Notes under the pieces: model-generated | Told to the model about the DNA's origin: nothing | Seen by the model: the letters and a program-made list of their open reading frames with translations, nothing else | Database searches by the model: none | Translations under genes and position numbers: made by a program | Shown here: positions 15,244-23,970 of the stretch, one piece after another | Numbering within the stretch: position 1 is the stretch's first letter | Layout of the letters: every line of letters begins with the position of its first letter | Source of the DNA: Terribium retamae | GTDB taxonomy: Bacteria; Pseudomonadota; Alphaproteobacteria; Rhizobiales; Rhizobiaceae | Direction of reading: 5' to 3' | NCBI RefSeq assembly: GCF_022347545.1 | Contig: NZ_JAKREW010000037.1 | Location: 1-42,051, forward strand | Length of the DNA: 42,051 bases

Positions 15244-16128
15244 TCATGGAACCTTGGCTTGGCGATGGACGCGGCCGAGGAAATCGCGAGTCAGGCTGAC
15301 GACTTCGTTGAGATGCGTTTCGAGCAGCCAATGCCCGCCTTCCAACAGATGAAGCTCGGCGTCGGGCAGGTCGCGCAGATAGGCCCGCGCTGACTCGGCG
15401 GGCATATATCCATCATGCGGCCCCCAGGCGATCAGCGTCGGCGGGCGATGCTCTCGCAGCCACGCCTGATAGCGTGGGAACCACGCGACATTCTCTCTCA
15501 GGCCGGCGATGATCGACGCGTAGATTTCGCGGCGCTTTGGCGTGGCCTGCGCCCAGTGCAGTTCCCAGAGGTCGGGCGGAATCAGCGAGGCGATGCCTTT
15601 ACCCGAGACGTCGTTGAGGAACTCCTCGCGAAATTCCTCGAATGTGATGGCGGCGCGGATCTTCTGATAGCGTGCGTTGGACGGATCGTCCCAATAGGCC
15701 TTGAGGGCCGCGTATTTCGGGCCGAGCACGTCTTCATAGATGTCGCCGTTCTGGATGATGCAGCCGGCGATCATGCCGGGCCTGGCGATGGCCAGCCTCA
15801 GACCGATCTGCGAGCCGAAATCATGCAGGTAGATCACGAAGCGCTTCAGGCCGAGCCGATCGGCAAACCGCGCCAGGAAGGCGGCATAGCCGTTGAAGCT
15901 ATAGTCGAAATCGTCGGGCGTGGCGCTATAGCCGCAACCGGGAAAGTCGGGCGCCAGCAGCCGCCAGCGATCGCCGAGTGCCGCCATGTAATTCCTGAAC
16001 TCATAGGAGGAACAGGGATAGCCGTGCGGCAACAGAATGGCGGGCGCATTTTCGGACCCGGCCTCGCGATAGAAGATGTCGACACCGTCGAGATCCAGGC
16101 GTCGGTGGAATACAGGTGTGTAAGGCAT
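15244..16128 (-). CDS. alpha/beta hydrolase
   Basis: A 294-aa alpha/beta hydrolase close to the epoxide hydrolase/haloalkane dehalogenase group. LLPHGYPCSSYEF has the oxyanion HG, YLHDFGSQIGLRLA gives Asp as nucleophile (HDFGS) and EGGHWLLETH supplies the catalytic His. No signal peptide, so cytosolic. Substrate cannot be predicted. The ATG at 16128 has GGGAGAA upstream; the open frame reaches back to 16425 but overlaps the divergent cyclotransferase gene. It is the second such hydrolase in the window. Confidence 0.85.
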   Translation of the reverse strand: MPYTPVFHRRLDLDGVDIFYREAGSENAPAILLPHGYPCSSYEFRNYMAALGDRWRLLAPDFPGCGYSATPDDFDYSFNGYAAFLARFADRLGLKRFVIYLHDFGSQIGLRLAIARPGMIAGCIIQNGDIYEDVLGPKYAALKAYWDDPSNARYQKIRAAITFEEFREEFLNDVSGKGIASLIPPDLWELHWAQATPKRREIYASIIAGLRENVAWFPRYQAWLREHRPPTLIAWGPHDGYMPAESARAYLRDLPDAELHLLEGGHWLLETHLNEVVSLTRDFLGRVHRQAKVP

Positions 16129-16164
16129 CGGACGGTTCTCCCGGACGCCGCCCACCGCTTGCCC

Positions 16165-16190
16165 AACGCGTGATCCGCCGGTGATGTTCC
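16165..16190 (-). promoter_or_regulatory. EcfG-type promoter for the alpha/beta hydrolase
   Basis: On the minus strand GGAAC, 17 nt, CGTT; 37 nt before the start codon. This is the only site with 17-nt spacing. Confidence 0.6.
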
Positions 16191-16241
16191 TGGAATTGCC
16201 GAATTTCGCCCGGTACATTCGGGCAACGTAGGCAGGTTTTG

Positions 16242-16266
16242 GGAACAGCCCCCGAAGCGGCGTGTT
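16242..16266 (+). promoter_or_regulatory. EcfG-type promoter for the cyclotransferase
   Basis: GGAAC, 16 nt, TGTT; 106 nt before the start codon, divergent from the hydrolase promoter. Confidence 0.55.
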
Positions 16267-16371
16267 TTCCTCGATGCGGGTGGCTTCCCTTCCAACCGTA
16301 TGCCAGCCCGGCTCGGTATGGCCCATAGTGTACCGGGCCGGTTTGACATCCCTGACGAACGACCATTCTCG

Positions 16372-16785
16372 ATGACGCATATCGTCTTTGTCTTCGGCAC
16401 GCTCAAGAAGGGCTTTCCGCTCCATGAGGCCGGTCTGGCGGGAGCCCGCTTTCTCAGGTCCTGCAGCACGGTGGCGCCATATCCGATGCTGGTTGCCGGT
16501 CCCTACTTCGCACCGATGATGTTCAACGAGCCGGGCGTGGGGCTTCGCGTGCGGGGAGAATCGTATGAAGTGGGAGCCGGCACGCTGGCGGAGCTCGATA
16601 GGATGGAATCGCTCGGCAAGCCAGGCAATTGGCGCCTGCCGCTCCAGGTCTCGCCCGTCGATGGCGGTCCGCCCGTTTCAGCCTTTGCCTACATGAAATC
16701 CAGGTGGCTCGGCCAACCCGTGCATTCCGGTTATCTGGCCGACTACCAGGATCGTCGCTTCATCGCGTTCGGGCAGAGGCGGTAG
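16372..16785 (+). CDS. gamma-glutamylcyclotransferase-fold protein
   Basis: A 137-aa protein of the GGCT/AIG2 fold. FVFGTLKKGFPLHEAG is the substrate-loop motif (Y/F-GTLxxG) and LAELDRMES contains the acidic residue that acts as general base in the family. The N-terminus resembles gamma-glutamylamine cyclotransferase more than the glutathione-specific ChaC proteins. It would release 5-oxoproline from gamma-glutamyl compounds. No good ribosome-binding site precedes the ATG at 16372, and a start at 16300 is possible. Confidence 0.82.
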   Translation: MTHIVFVFGTLKKGFPLHEAGLAGARFLRSCSTVAPYPMLVAGPYFAPMMFNEPGVGLRVRGESYEVGAGTLAELDRMESLGKPGNWRLPLQVSPVDGGPPVSAFAYMKSRWLGQPVHSGYLADYQDRRFIAFGQRR

Positions 16786-16848
16786 CCGGTTCGATTTCCG
16801 CTTTGTTCGCCAGATCTTCAAACGTGAAGTTTGTAACATCGCTTTTTC

Positions 16849-16873
16849 GGAACGGCGGCTCTTCGATGAGGTT
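16849..16873 (+). promoter_or_regulatory. EcfG-type promoter for the KGG protein
   Basis: GGAAC, 16 nt, GGTT; start codon 52 nt after the -10. Confidence 0.75.
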
Positions 16874-16925
16874 GTTTCGGTGAGGTCGATCGAACCTCAT
16901 CACTTCGGACCCCAGGGAGAGTGAA

Positions 16926-17459
16926 ATGCCTGAGAGTGACAACTCGGGACGCGGCTTCGCGTCCATGGACCAGGACAGACAACGCGACATCGCCAGCCAG
17001 GGCGGCAAAAGTGTGCCCGACGAAAAACGAAGCTTCTCCACGGATCCCGAACTGGCGTCCGAGGCAGGCCGGAAAGGCGGCGAAAACGTTCCGGACGAGG
17101 AGCGCAGCTTCTCCCAGGACGAGGAAGCGGCGGCTGAAGCTGGCGGGGCGGGTGGCGAAAATGCGCTCGACGAGGAGCGTAGCTTCTCGCAAGACCCCGG
17201 CCTCGCCGGTGAGGCCGACAGGGAGGCCGGTGAGAACACGACCGACCGGGGGCAAGGCTTTTCGCAAGATCCCGGCCTCGCCGGTGAAGCCGACAGGGAG
17301 GCGGGTGGGAACACGCTGGACCAGGGCTTTTCGCAAGATCCCGGTCTCGCAGGTGAGACTGACAGGGAAAGCGGTGAGAACACCGCCGACCGCGAGCAGG
17401 GCTTTTCGCAAGACCGCAACCTGGCCGGAGAAGCCCGTCGCACCGGAGGCCAGGAGTAG
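16926..17459 (+). CDS. KGG-repeat stress protein
   Basis: A 177-aa hydrophilic protein built from seven or eight imperfect repeats of about 20 residues. The first, RGFASMDQDRQRDIASQGGK, is the canonical KGG (GsiB-type general stress) repeat; later units follow the pattern SFSQDPGLAGEADREAGEN. It has no hydrophobic core and is very acidic, like hydrophilins linked to desiccation and osmotic stress. Later repeats are nearly identical at DNA level, so the copy number probably changes. AGGGAG precedes the ATG. An EcfG-type promoter upstream agrees with a stress role. Confidence 0.85.
   Translation: MPESDNSGRGFASMDQDRQRDIASQGGKSVPDEKRSFSTDPELASEAGRKGGENVPDEERSFSQDEEAAAEAGGAGGENALDEERSFSQDPGLAGEADREAGENTTDRGQGFSQDPGLAGEADREAGGNTLDQGFSQDPGLAGETDRESGENTADREQGFSQDRNLAGEARRTGGQE
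17187..17440 (+). repeat. tandem coding repeats in the KGG gene
   Basis: Four consecutive 57-66-nt units begin TTYTCGCAAGAYC. Units two and three agree almost base for base, indicating recent expansion. Confidence 0.75.
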
Positions 17460-17466
17460 AAGCGAC

Positions 17467-17489
17467 CCGCCCGGTTCGGCCGGGCGGTT
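17467..17489. terminator. hairpin between convergent genes
   Basis: 8-bp stem CCGCCCGG/CCGGGCGG with a 5-nt loop, between the KGG gene and the convergent 69-aa gene. It lacks a clear T tract on either side. Confidence 0.4.
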
Positions 17490-17506
17490 CGGCGGTGATG
17501 AAATCG

Positions 17507-17716
17507 CTAGCTGGCCAGCCGCAGCCGCGAGAGTGCGATCAATTCGGCCTCGTTGCGGATGCCGAGCTGGTAATTGGCGATGATCCGCGACGCGCGTTCT
17601 TCCCTGTCCTGGGCCGTCTCGTTTTCGATGCAAGTTGCCGCGAAAACCTTGGTCAAAAGGTCGATCTCGTCGGGCTGCAGTATCGCGACATCTTCCAGCT
17701 TCTGTCGGATAGGCAA
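17507..17716 (-). CDS. 69-aa hypothetical protein, cassette gene C (copy 1)
   Basis: A 69-aa helical protein of unknown function: LEDVAILQPDEIDLLTKVF then ASRIIANYQLGIRNEAELIA. Two paralogues of exactly the same length lie at 30219 and 30629; all three share the ASRIIANYQLGIR core and end in an Arg-rich tail. This copy starts with TTG where the others use ATG; AAGGAG lies 6 nt upstream. It is the third gene of a cassette with the 81-aa and DUF982 genes, 83 nt after the latter. No family name is known to me. Confidence 0.7.
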   Translation of the reverse strand: MPIRQKLEDVAILQPDEIDLLTKVFAATCIENETAQDREERASRIIANYQLGIRNEAELIALSRLRLAS

Positions 17717-17799
17717 GAGCCTCTCCTTTCATGGAACGGATGGATGAAAGGCTGCTCCGGCGAGACGGAGCGGCCATGGGGTCAACGCGAAGATGGCAT

Positions 17800-18177
17800 C
17801 TAAATGTGCGGTTTGTGAGGTCGCATCAGGTTTTGGCGGGCCGAACGCGCGCGCATCCTGGCCAGATACGGTGCCGGCTTCGGGTTGAAATTTTCCGGCT
17901 CGATCGCTGCCAGCTCCTGGGCCACCCGGTCGCACAGCTTGCGCGGCCTGACGATCCGGCCCTGCTCGCTCGCCGCAGTAACGAAGGCGTCATAGGCTGC
18001 CCGGTGCGTGCACCAGCCTTCCGCGGCCTCACCTGCCAGCCGCGCTGCTTCGCGGTAACTCTCGCGCTCCTTGTCCGGCCATGCCATGGCCAGCGCTCGG
18101 GTGATGTCGTACAGGCACGTCACATGGAATTTATAGCCGCGCGCGGTGCGGAACGTCACGGTCTGGAACGGGCTCAT
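17800..18177 (-). CDS. DUF982 protein, cassette gene B (copy 1)
   Basis: A 125-aa protein whose first 75 residues match DUF982: FQTVTFRTARGYKFHV, then ITRALAMAWPDKERESY and HRAAYDAFVTAASEQGRIV. DUF982 is a short domain almost confined to Rhizobiales, with no known function. An extension (about 76-100) with RKLCDRVAQELAAIEPENF is shared almost word for word with the copy at 30943 but absent from the stand-alone DUF982 at 39239. Its ATG overlaps the stop of the upstream 81-aa gene by one base, which suggests coupled translation. Confidence 0.82.
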   Translation of the reverse strand: MSPFQTVTFRTARGYKFHVTCLYDITRALAMAWPDKERESYREAARLAGEAAEGWCTHRAAYDAFVTAASEQGRIVRPRKLCDRVAQELAAIEPENFNPKPAPYLARMRARSARQNLMRPHKPHI

Positions 18178-18422
18178 TATCCGAACCTCCGCTCGCCTGC
18201 TGTCGATTTCCGCCCGAGATAAAGCTCCAGGCTTTCGCGGATTTCGACTTCGTCGATGACACCCTGTCCGAACAGATCCATGGTTGCCTTGGCGAGGTCT
18301 TCCGCTGCGAAACTACCGCAATGGAAACCGCGCTGACGGCAGATGTCGTCGTAGATTTCCTCAAGACGTCTCAGATCGTCAGGATAGGCAATTGTACCGT
18401 TGGAGACTTGAGGGGCCGACAT
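18177..18422 (-). CDS. 81-aa hypothetical protein, cassette gene A (copy 1)
   Basis: An 81-aa helical acidic protein, IAYPDDLRRLEEIYDDICRQ then AAEDLAKATMDLFGQGV and EIRESLELYLGRKS. The paralogue at 31323 keeps the same motifs in the same order. AAGGGAGGA precedes the ATG. It opens the three-gene cassette. The 198 nt upstream hold no recognisable promoter; in particular no GGAAC-type element was found, unlike most small genes here. Function unknown. Confidence 0.72.
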   Translation of the reverse strand: MSAPQVSNGTIAYPDDLRRLEEIYDDICRQRGFHCGSFAAEDLAKATMDLFGQGVIDEVEIRESLELYLGRKSTAGERRFG

Positions 18423-18620
18423 GGCTTCCTCCCTTCAATTGGGGCGGAAGCGTGATCGTCGCTCACAGCCGGTGACGCCCGTGGCAATTGTCACCGATGC
18501 CTTATTTTGCGCCTGCTCGTGGCCTGCCGTCTGTCGCCAAGTGGACAGAGGGCGATCACTTATGAAGACAGCTCGATTCCCGCATTTGCAAGGACTTAGG
18601 AGGACGCCCCGGCCGGCCTC

Positions 18621-19535
18621 TCAGAGGGGCAGCATGGCCCCGGCGGCCTCCTTGAGCAGCGCGATCGTCTCCATGGTCCTCTGCTCGCTCATCCTCTCCT
18701 TGAGCACATAGATGCCGACCGTTCTTTTGCGCGCGGAATCCGCCAGTGACAGCCGGTGTAATCCGCGGCGCTGGAACTCCTTCGCCATCACGTCGGTGTG
18801 GTTGATGACCGCATCGGTATGTTCGACATAGTCCAGGCAGGCAGCCAGCGAGTTGGAAGCAAACGTATAATGCTGCTGGTCGAAGGCACTGTCGGCCAGC
18901 GTTTGAGTCCATGTCTCGAAGAAACGCTGGTGTCGGGCTTCCGGAACGGCGGTGCTGACCATCGGGTATCGGTCTATGTCAGCCAGGGTGACGGTTCGCC
19001 CAAGCAGGGGATGGCCCTCGCGCACGAAATAGCCGGCGCCGACCTGCATGAGCGGGATCAGCTCGGTCCCGGTATTGAGGCTCAACCCTTCGATCTCATG
19101 CGACACGAACATGGAGATGTCGCCGCCGAGCAAAAGGTCCATGCAGCGCAGCTGGTTGCCGAGGCTGACATAGATGCGCGCACCCGGATGGCGTCTGGAA
19201 TGCTCGACCACCATGTCGCGGATGAACAGCGACCACCACGAATAGCCTGATCCGATGCGCAGGCCCTCTTCCGTACGCTGGCGCTGCCGTTCGAGGGCCT
19301 TGAGCGTATTGTCGTAGAGACGCTGCATGAGCCTGGCATTCTGATAGAGCGTTTCGCCATACTCCGTCAGCCGCACACCACGCGGTGTGCGGATGAAGAG
19401 CGGCACGCCCATCGTCTCTTCGAGCCTGCGCATGTTGACGGTCAGCGAAGGCTGCGAGACCAGCGCGGCCGTCGCGCCGCCGCTCATCGTTCCGGCCTCC
19501 GCGACCGCCATGAATTGGCGCAGCATCTTGTTCAT
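18621..19535 (-). CDS. LysR-family transcriptional regulator
   Basis: A 304-aa LysR-type regulator. The winged helix at 1-60 is clear (MLRQFMAVAEAGTMSGGATA, VSQPSLTVNMRRLEETMGVP, LFIRTPRGVRLTEYGE), followed by the linker helix and a periplasmic-binding-type effector domain (about 90-300). GGAGACAGCG precedes the ATG at 19535. It is divergent from the ABC transporter operon across a 226-nt spacer, the usual arrangement for a LysR protein controlling its neighbour, probably in response to the imported sugar derivative or a product (inference). Confidence 0.92.
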   Translation of the reverse strand: MNKMLRQFMAVAEAGTMSGGATAALVSQPSLTVNMRRLEETMGVPLFIRTPRGVRLTEYGETLYQNARLMQRLYDNTLKALERQRQRTEEGLRIGSGYSWWSLFIRDMVVEHSRRHPGARIYVSLGNQLRCMDLLLGGDISMFVSHEIEGLSLNTGTELIPLMQVGAGYFVREGHPLLGRTVTLADIDRYPMVSTAVPEARHQRFFETWTQTLADSAFDQQHYTFASNSLAACLDYVEHTDAVINHTDVMAKEFQRRGLHRLSLADSARKRTVGIYVLKERMSEQRTMETIALLKEAAGAMLPL

Positions 19536-19761
19536 CGCTGTCTCCTGGGCCCATCTCCCGGCCATAGATTTTATCTATATCGGAGACGTTACTTCGTATT
19601 TTTCTTTCAATCCAGCCTGTGCGACCTTGGCGGCGTCTAGACGAAATTGCTGGAGCAGATCCCCGGCAAGGGACGCAATGTGCTCACATGACCGCGGGAG
19701 GAACCGGTCGGTGAAGCGGCAGGCGTCCTGGGGAGCGACCGGCGAACCGGGAGGAAGCTGA

Positions 19762-21078
19762 ATGTCATTCCATGCGAAGAGACGCCATTTCGTGGCGGGT
19801 CATATCGACAGGCGCCAGTTCCTGGCAGGTTGCTCGGCAACCCTTGCGCTGGGGTTGGCCCGGCCGGCGCTTTCGCAACAGCAGCGGCTCCGGATGATCT
19901 TCTGGGGCAGCCAGACCCGGGCGGAGCGCACCTATGCCGCTGCCGACCTTTATATGAAGGCCCATCCTGGAACCGGGGTCGATGGCGAGTTCCTCGGCTG
20001 GAACGACTACTGGGCGAAACTGGCGACGCAGACCGCCGGCGGCAACGCGCCCGACATCATCCAGATGGATTATCGCTACATCGTCGAATATGCGGGCCGT
20101 GGTGCGATCGCGCCCCTCGACGACTTCGTCGGATCGACGCTCAACGTCGCCGATTTCGATCCCCTACAGGTCGACAGCGGCAAGGTCGACGGCAAGCTCT
20201 ACGGCATCAGCCTCGGCGCGAACTCGGTGGCCATGATGGTCAATAAGGCCGTGTTCGAACAGCTGAAATTGCCGCTGCCGGACGCCAAAACCACCTGGGA
20301 AGATTTTTCCAAACTGGCCGCCGAAATCACCGATGCCGGCATCCGCCGCGGCTTCTACGGCGCCGCCGACGGCTCCAAGAACGAGCAGATCTTCGAAAAT
20401 TACCTGCGGCAGCGCGGCAAGGCGCTTTATACGGCGGACGGGCAGATCGCCTTCGACGCGGCAGACGTCGCCGAGTGGTTCGACATGTGGGCCAAGCTGC
20501 GCGAGGCGGGCGCCGTGCCACCCGGGGATATCCAGGAACTCGACCAGCAGAACATCGACACCTCGCTGCTGACCCAGAACAAGGTGGCCGTCGCCTATGC
20601 CAACTCCAATGAGCTCGTCGGCTACCGTAAGCTGAACAAGGATCCGGTGGTGCTGGCAAATTTCCCGCGGCTCACTGCCGAGTCCAAGGGCGGTCACTAC
20701 CGCAAGCCGGCGATGCTGTTTTCGGTCTTTGCCAAATCGCCGAACCAGAAGGCCGCCGCGGAATTCATCTCCTATTTCGTCAACGATCTGGAGGCGGCCA
20801 AGGTGCTCGGCACCGAGCGCGGCATTCCGGAATCCTCGAAGGTGCGCGACGCCCTGTCCGGCACGTTGGACGAGACCGGCAAGGCGATGCTTGCTTATGT
20901 CTCCGGCCTCGGCGACCTAGCAGCCAAGCTGCCGCCGTCTCCGCCCAAGGCAGCAGGCGAGGTCCTGATCGCATTCCAGCGCACGGCATCGGGCGTGGCG
21001 TTCGGGTCGCAGAGCAGTTCCGATGCCGCCCAGGCCTTCGTGACGGAAGCCGCTGAAATCCTGAAGCGCAAGACATGA
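19762..21078 (+). CDS. ABC sugar transporter, solute-binding protein
   Basis: A 438-aa periplasmic binding protein of family 1 (MalE/UgpB type). The N-terminus has a twin-arginine type signal, IDRRQFLAGCSATLALGLAR, ending PALSQ, so Tat export is likely; a Cys within LAGC makes lipidation a possible alternative. Mature features include MIFWGSQTRAERTYAAADLY, GNAPDIIQMDYRYI and late KSPNQKAAAEFISYFVN, typical of carbohydrate binders. First gene of a six-gene operon; its stop overlaps the next ATG (ATGA). The ligand cannot be read from the sequence. Confidence 0.92.
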   Translation: MSFHAKRRHFVAGHIDRRQFLAGCSATLALGLARPALSQQQRLRMIFWGSQTRAERTYAAADLYMKAHPGTGVDGEFLGWNDYWAKLATQTAGGNAPDIIQMDYRYIVEYAGRGAIAPLDDFVGSTLNVADFDPLQVDSGKVDGKLYGISLGANSVAMMVNKAVFEQLKLPLPDAKTTWEDFSKLAAEITDAGIRRGFYGAADGSKNEQIFENYLRQRGKALYTADGQIAFDAADVAEWFDMWAKLREAGAVPPGDIQELDQQNIDTSLLTQNKVAVAYANSNELVGYRKLNKDPVVLANFPRLTAESKGGHYRKPAMLFSVFAKSPNQKAAAEFISYFVNDLEAAKVLGTERGIPESSKVRDALSGTLDETGKAMLAYVSGLGDLAAKLPPSPPKAAGEVLIAFQRTASGVAFGSQSSSDAAQAFVTEAAEILKRKT

Positions 21079-22025
21079 CGGAGGCTGCGCAGCCGACATT
21101 GGCGGCGGGCGGCGAAAGCGTCGGCAGAGCTTCCGGCTGGTCGCGGTTCGCGGAAGGCTCCGGCCCGGGCTATCTGTTCCTGACGCCCTGGCTGATCGGC
21201 CTGTTCTGCTTCACGCTCGGTCCCATCGTCTATTCCTTCTATCTCAGCTTCACCCGGTTCGATCTCTTGACCGCGCCGGACTGGGTGGGGCTGGAGAATT
21301 ACCGGCGCATCCTGACCGAGGATCCGAAATTCCTCGCCTCGATGCGGGTGACCTTCCTCTACGTGCTGTTCTCGGTCCCGCTGAAGCTGGCCTTCGCGCT
21401 GGCAGTGGCCATGCTTCTCAACAAGGGCATCAAGGGGCTCACCCTCTACCGGGCGCTGTTCTACCTGCCGTCCCTGCTCGGCGCGAGCGTTGCGATCGCT
21501 ATCCTGTGGCGCGCCATCTTCTCCGCCGACGGGCTTATCAATCAGCTGCTCTGGTCCTTGTTCGGCATCAACGGGCCGAGCTGGATCACCAATCCGAAAT
21601 ATGCGCTCTGGACCCTCGTCGCGCTCGGTGTCTGGCAGTTCGGTTCGCCGATGATCATCTTCCTCGCCGGACTGAGACAGATCCCGCAGGACATGTACGA
21701 AGCAGCGAGCCTCGACGGGGCAAGCGCTTGGCGGCAATTCTGGAAGATCACGCTGCCGCTGCTGACGCCCATCGTCTTCTTCAACGTGATCATCCAGACG
21801 ATCGAAGCCTTCAAAAGCTTCACGCCGGCCTTCATCATCTCGGGCGGTCTGGGCGGTCCCGTCAATTCGACGCTGTTCTACGCACTCTACCTCTATCAGG
21901 AGGCCTTCAGCTTCTTCCGCATGGGCTATGCCTCGGCGCTGGCCTGGATCCTGCTGGTCATCATTTCGGTCTTTACCGCGATCTCCTTCCTCTCCTCCAG
22001 ATACTGGGTGCATTATGACGATTGA
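21075..22025 (+). CDS. ABC sugar transporter permease (MalF/UgpA type)
   Basis: A 316-aa inner-membrane permease with six predicted helices. The EAA loop, YEAASLDGASAWRQFWKITL, which docks the ATPase, lies near residue 213. It begins with a 4-nt overlap with the binding-protein gene and overlaps the next permease by 11 nt, so translation of the operon is tightly coupled. Confidence 0.92.
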   Translation: MTEAAQPTLAAGGESVGRASGWSRFAEGSGPGYLFLTPWLIGLFCFTLGPIVYSFYLSFTRFDLLTAPDWVGLENYRRILTEDPKFLASMRVTFLYVLFSVPLKLAFALAVAMLLNKGIKGLTLYRALFYLPSLLGASVAIAILWRAIFSADGLINQLLWSLFGINGPSWITNPKYALWTLVALGVWQFGSPMIIFLAGLRQIPQDMYEAASLDGASAWRQFWKITLPLLTPIVFFNVIIQTIEAFKSFTPAFIISGGLGGPVNSTLFYALYLYQEAFSFFRMGYASALAWILLVIISVFTAISFLSSRYWVHYDD

Positions 22026-22902
22026 TGCACGGCCCAAGCCGGGCTCGCTGGAGGCCGAACAGGCCGAACGGCGTCCGCTGTGGCGGTCGCTTCTCATCCA
22101 CGCGGCGCTGATCGCGATGTGTTTCGTCATGATCTATCCGCTGCTTTGGATGGTCTCCGCCTCGGTGCGCCCCCAGGACGAGATCTTCAGTTCGGCCAGC
22201 CTCATCCCATCCGCGATCGACTGGGGCGCCTATTGGCGCGGCTGGAACGGCCTGCGCGTCTCGTTCGGAACCTTCTTCCTGAATTCCTTCGTGATCGCGG
22301 CACTGGCCGTCATCGGCAATGTGCTGGCCTGTTCGCTGACTGCCTTCGCCTTTGCGCGGCTGGAATTCTTCGGCAAGCGGTTCTGGTTCGCCATCATGCT
22401 GGTGACGTTGATGCTGCCCTACCAAGTCACGCTGATCCCGCAATATGTGCTGTTCCTGAAGCTGGGCTGGGTCGACACCATCCTGCCTCTGGTCGTGCCG
22501 AAATTCCTCGCCGCCGACGCCTTCTTTATCTTCCTGATGGTGCAGTTCTTCCGTGGCATCCCGCGCGAACTGGACGAGGCGGCGATGATGGACGGCTGCT
22601 CGGCCTGGCGCATCTACTGGAAGATCATGTTGCCTTTGTCGACGCCGGTCCTGGCGACGGCTGCCGTCTTCACCTTCATCTGGACCTGGGACGATTTCTT
22701 CGGCCCGCTGATCTACCTGAACGACATGCGCCAATACACGGTCATGCTCGGCCTGCGCACCTTCACCGACTCTACCGGCGAAAGCGACTTCGGCGGCCTT
22801 TTCGCCATGAGCGTGGCGAGCCTCGTGCCGATCTTCCTGTTGTTCCTGGTTTTCCAGCGCCTGCTGATCGAGGGCATCGCGACCACAGGCATTAAACGGT
22901 GA
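22015..22902 (+). CDS. ABC sugar transporter permease (MalG/UgpE type)
   Basis: A 295-aa permease with six predicted helices and the EAA loop DEAAMMDGCSAWRIYWKIML. The N-terminal 25 residues are polar, then LLIHAALIAMCFVMIYPLLW is the first membrane helix. The ATG at 22015 lies inside the end of the previous gene; the longer open frame is only an out-of-frame extension into that gene. It pairs with the MalF-type permease. Confidence 0.92.
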   Translation: MTIDARPKPGSLEAEQAERRPLWRSLLIHAALIAMCFVMIYPLLWMVSASVRPQDEIFSSASLIPSAIDWGAYWRGWNGLRVSFGTFFLNSFVIAALAVIGNVLACSLTAFAFARLEFFGKRFWFAIMLVTLMLPYQVTLIPQYVLFLKLGWVDTILPLVVPKFLAADAFFIFLMVQFFRGIPRELDEAAMMDGCSAWRIYWKIMLPLSTPVLATAAVFTFIWTWDDFFGPLIYLNDMRQYTVMLGLRTFTDSTGESDFGGLFAMSVASLVPIFLLFLVFQRLLIEGIATTGIKR

Positions 22903-22938
22903 CGGCGGGCGCCCGACCTCACACACCACAATCAACAT

Positions 22939-23970
22939 ATGAACGGTAGACTGATGAGAGTTCGATTTGCAGCCATAGGCCTCAATCATGGCCACATCTA
23001 TGGACAGGTGAACTGCCTGCTCGCCGCGGGCGCGGAGCTTGTAGCCTTCCATGCCCCGGAACACGATCTGGCCAAGATCTTTTCCGAAACGTATCCCGAT
23101 GCCAAGCGGGTCGGAGACAGAGCCGCCATCCTGGAGGACCGCTCCATTCATCTCGTGGTGACGGCGGCGATCCTGGACGAGCGCGCCGGCATTGCCATCG
23201 AGGCGATGCGCCATGGCAAGGATGTGATGAGCGACAAGCCCGGCATGATCAGCCATGCGCAGCTGGATACGATCCGCGGCGTGCAAGCCGAGACGGGCCG
23301 CATCTATTCGGTCTGCTATTCCGAACATTTCGAGACGCGCTCCACCGTCAAGGCCGGCGAGCTGGTCAAGGCCGGAGCGATCGGCGAGGTGATCCATACC
23401 GTCGGCCTGGGGCCGCATGCCATCCACAATGGCGCCCGGCCGGACTGGTTCTTCGATCGCAAGCGCTACGGCGGCATCCTGTGCGATATCGGCAGCCATC
23501 AATGCGAGCAGTTCCTGTTCTTCACGGGAACGCTAGATGCGGAAGTCGCCTCCGCCACCGTCGCAAACCGCGGCAATCCGGATCGTCCGGGCCTGCAGGA
23601 TTTCGGCGACATGCATCTGAGATCGCCGAAAGCGACCGGCTATGTGCGCGTCGACTGGTTCACCCCGAAAGGGTTGCCGACCTGGGGCGACGGCCGCCTG
23701 ACCATTCTCGGAACCGAAGGTTACATCGAGCTGCGCAAATACATCGACATCGGCGGCCGCCCGGGCACCGACCATCTGTTCCTGGTCGACGGGAGGGGGA
23801 TACAGGCGATCGATTGTTCGAACGTCGAATTGCCCTATGGCCGGCAGCTGATTGCCGATGTCCTCAACCGAACCGAAACGGCGATGAGCCAGGCACATTG
23901 TTTCAAGGCCATGGAGCTGGCGCTCGATGCGCAGGAACTGGCCGAGCGTGGCACGGAGTGGGCCCAATGA
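22939..23970 (+). CDS. Gfo/Idh/MocA-family oxidoreductase
   Basis: A 343-aa NAD(P)-dependent dehydrogenase of the glucose-fructose oxidoreductase/inositol dehydrogenase family. The Rossmann start is atypical (FAAIGLNHGHIYGQ), and the usual EKP motif carrying the catalytic Lys appears as SDKPG. The C-terminal half is the family's mixed sheet domain. A second possible start is at 22954 (MRVRFAAIG). Its stop overlaps the ATG of the second dehydrogenase. Two such enzymes in one sugar operon fit a pathway that oxidises and re-reduces a sugar, inositol or sugar acid. Confidence 0.9.
   Translation: MNGRLMRVRFAAIGLNHGHIYGQVNCLLAAGAELVAFHAPEHDLAKIFSETYPDAKRVGDRAAILEDRSIHLVVTAAILDERAGIAIEAMRHGKDVMSDKPGMISHAQLDTIRGVQAETGRIYSVCYSEHFETRSTVKAGELVKAGAIGEVIHTVGLGPHAIHNGARPDWFFDRKRYGGILCDIGSHQCEQFLFFTGTLDAEVASATVANRGNPDRPGLQDFGDMHLRSPKATGYVRVDWFTPKGLPTWGDGRLTILGTEGYIELRKYIDIGGRPGTDHLFLVDGRGIQAIDCSNVELPYGRQLIADVLNRTETAMSQAHCFKAMELALDAQELAERGTEWAQ

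Noticed and set aside
21973..23502. 509-codon minus frame
   Set aside because: Antisense to the second permease and the first dehydrogenase, with no motif; the same holds for 20895-22130 minus.
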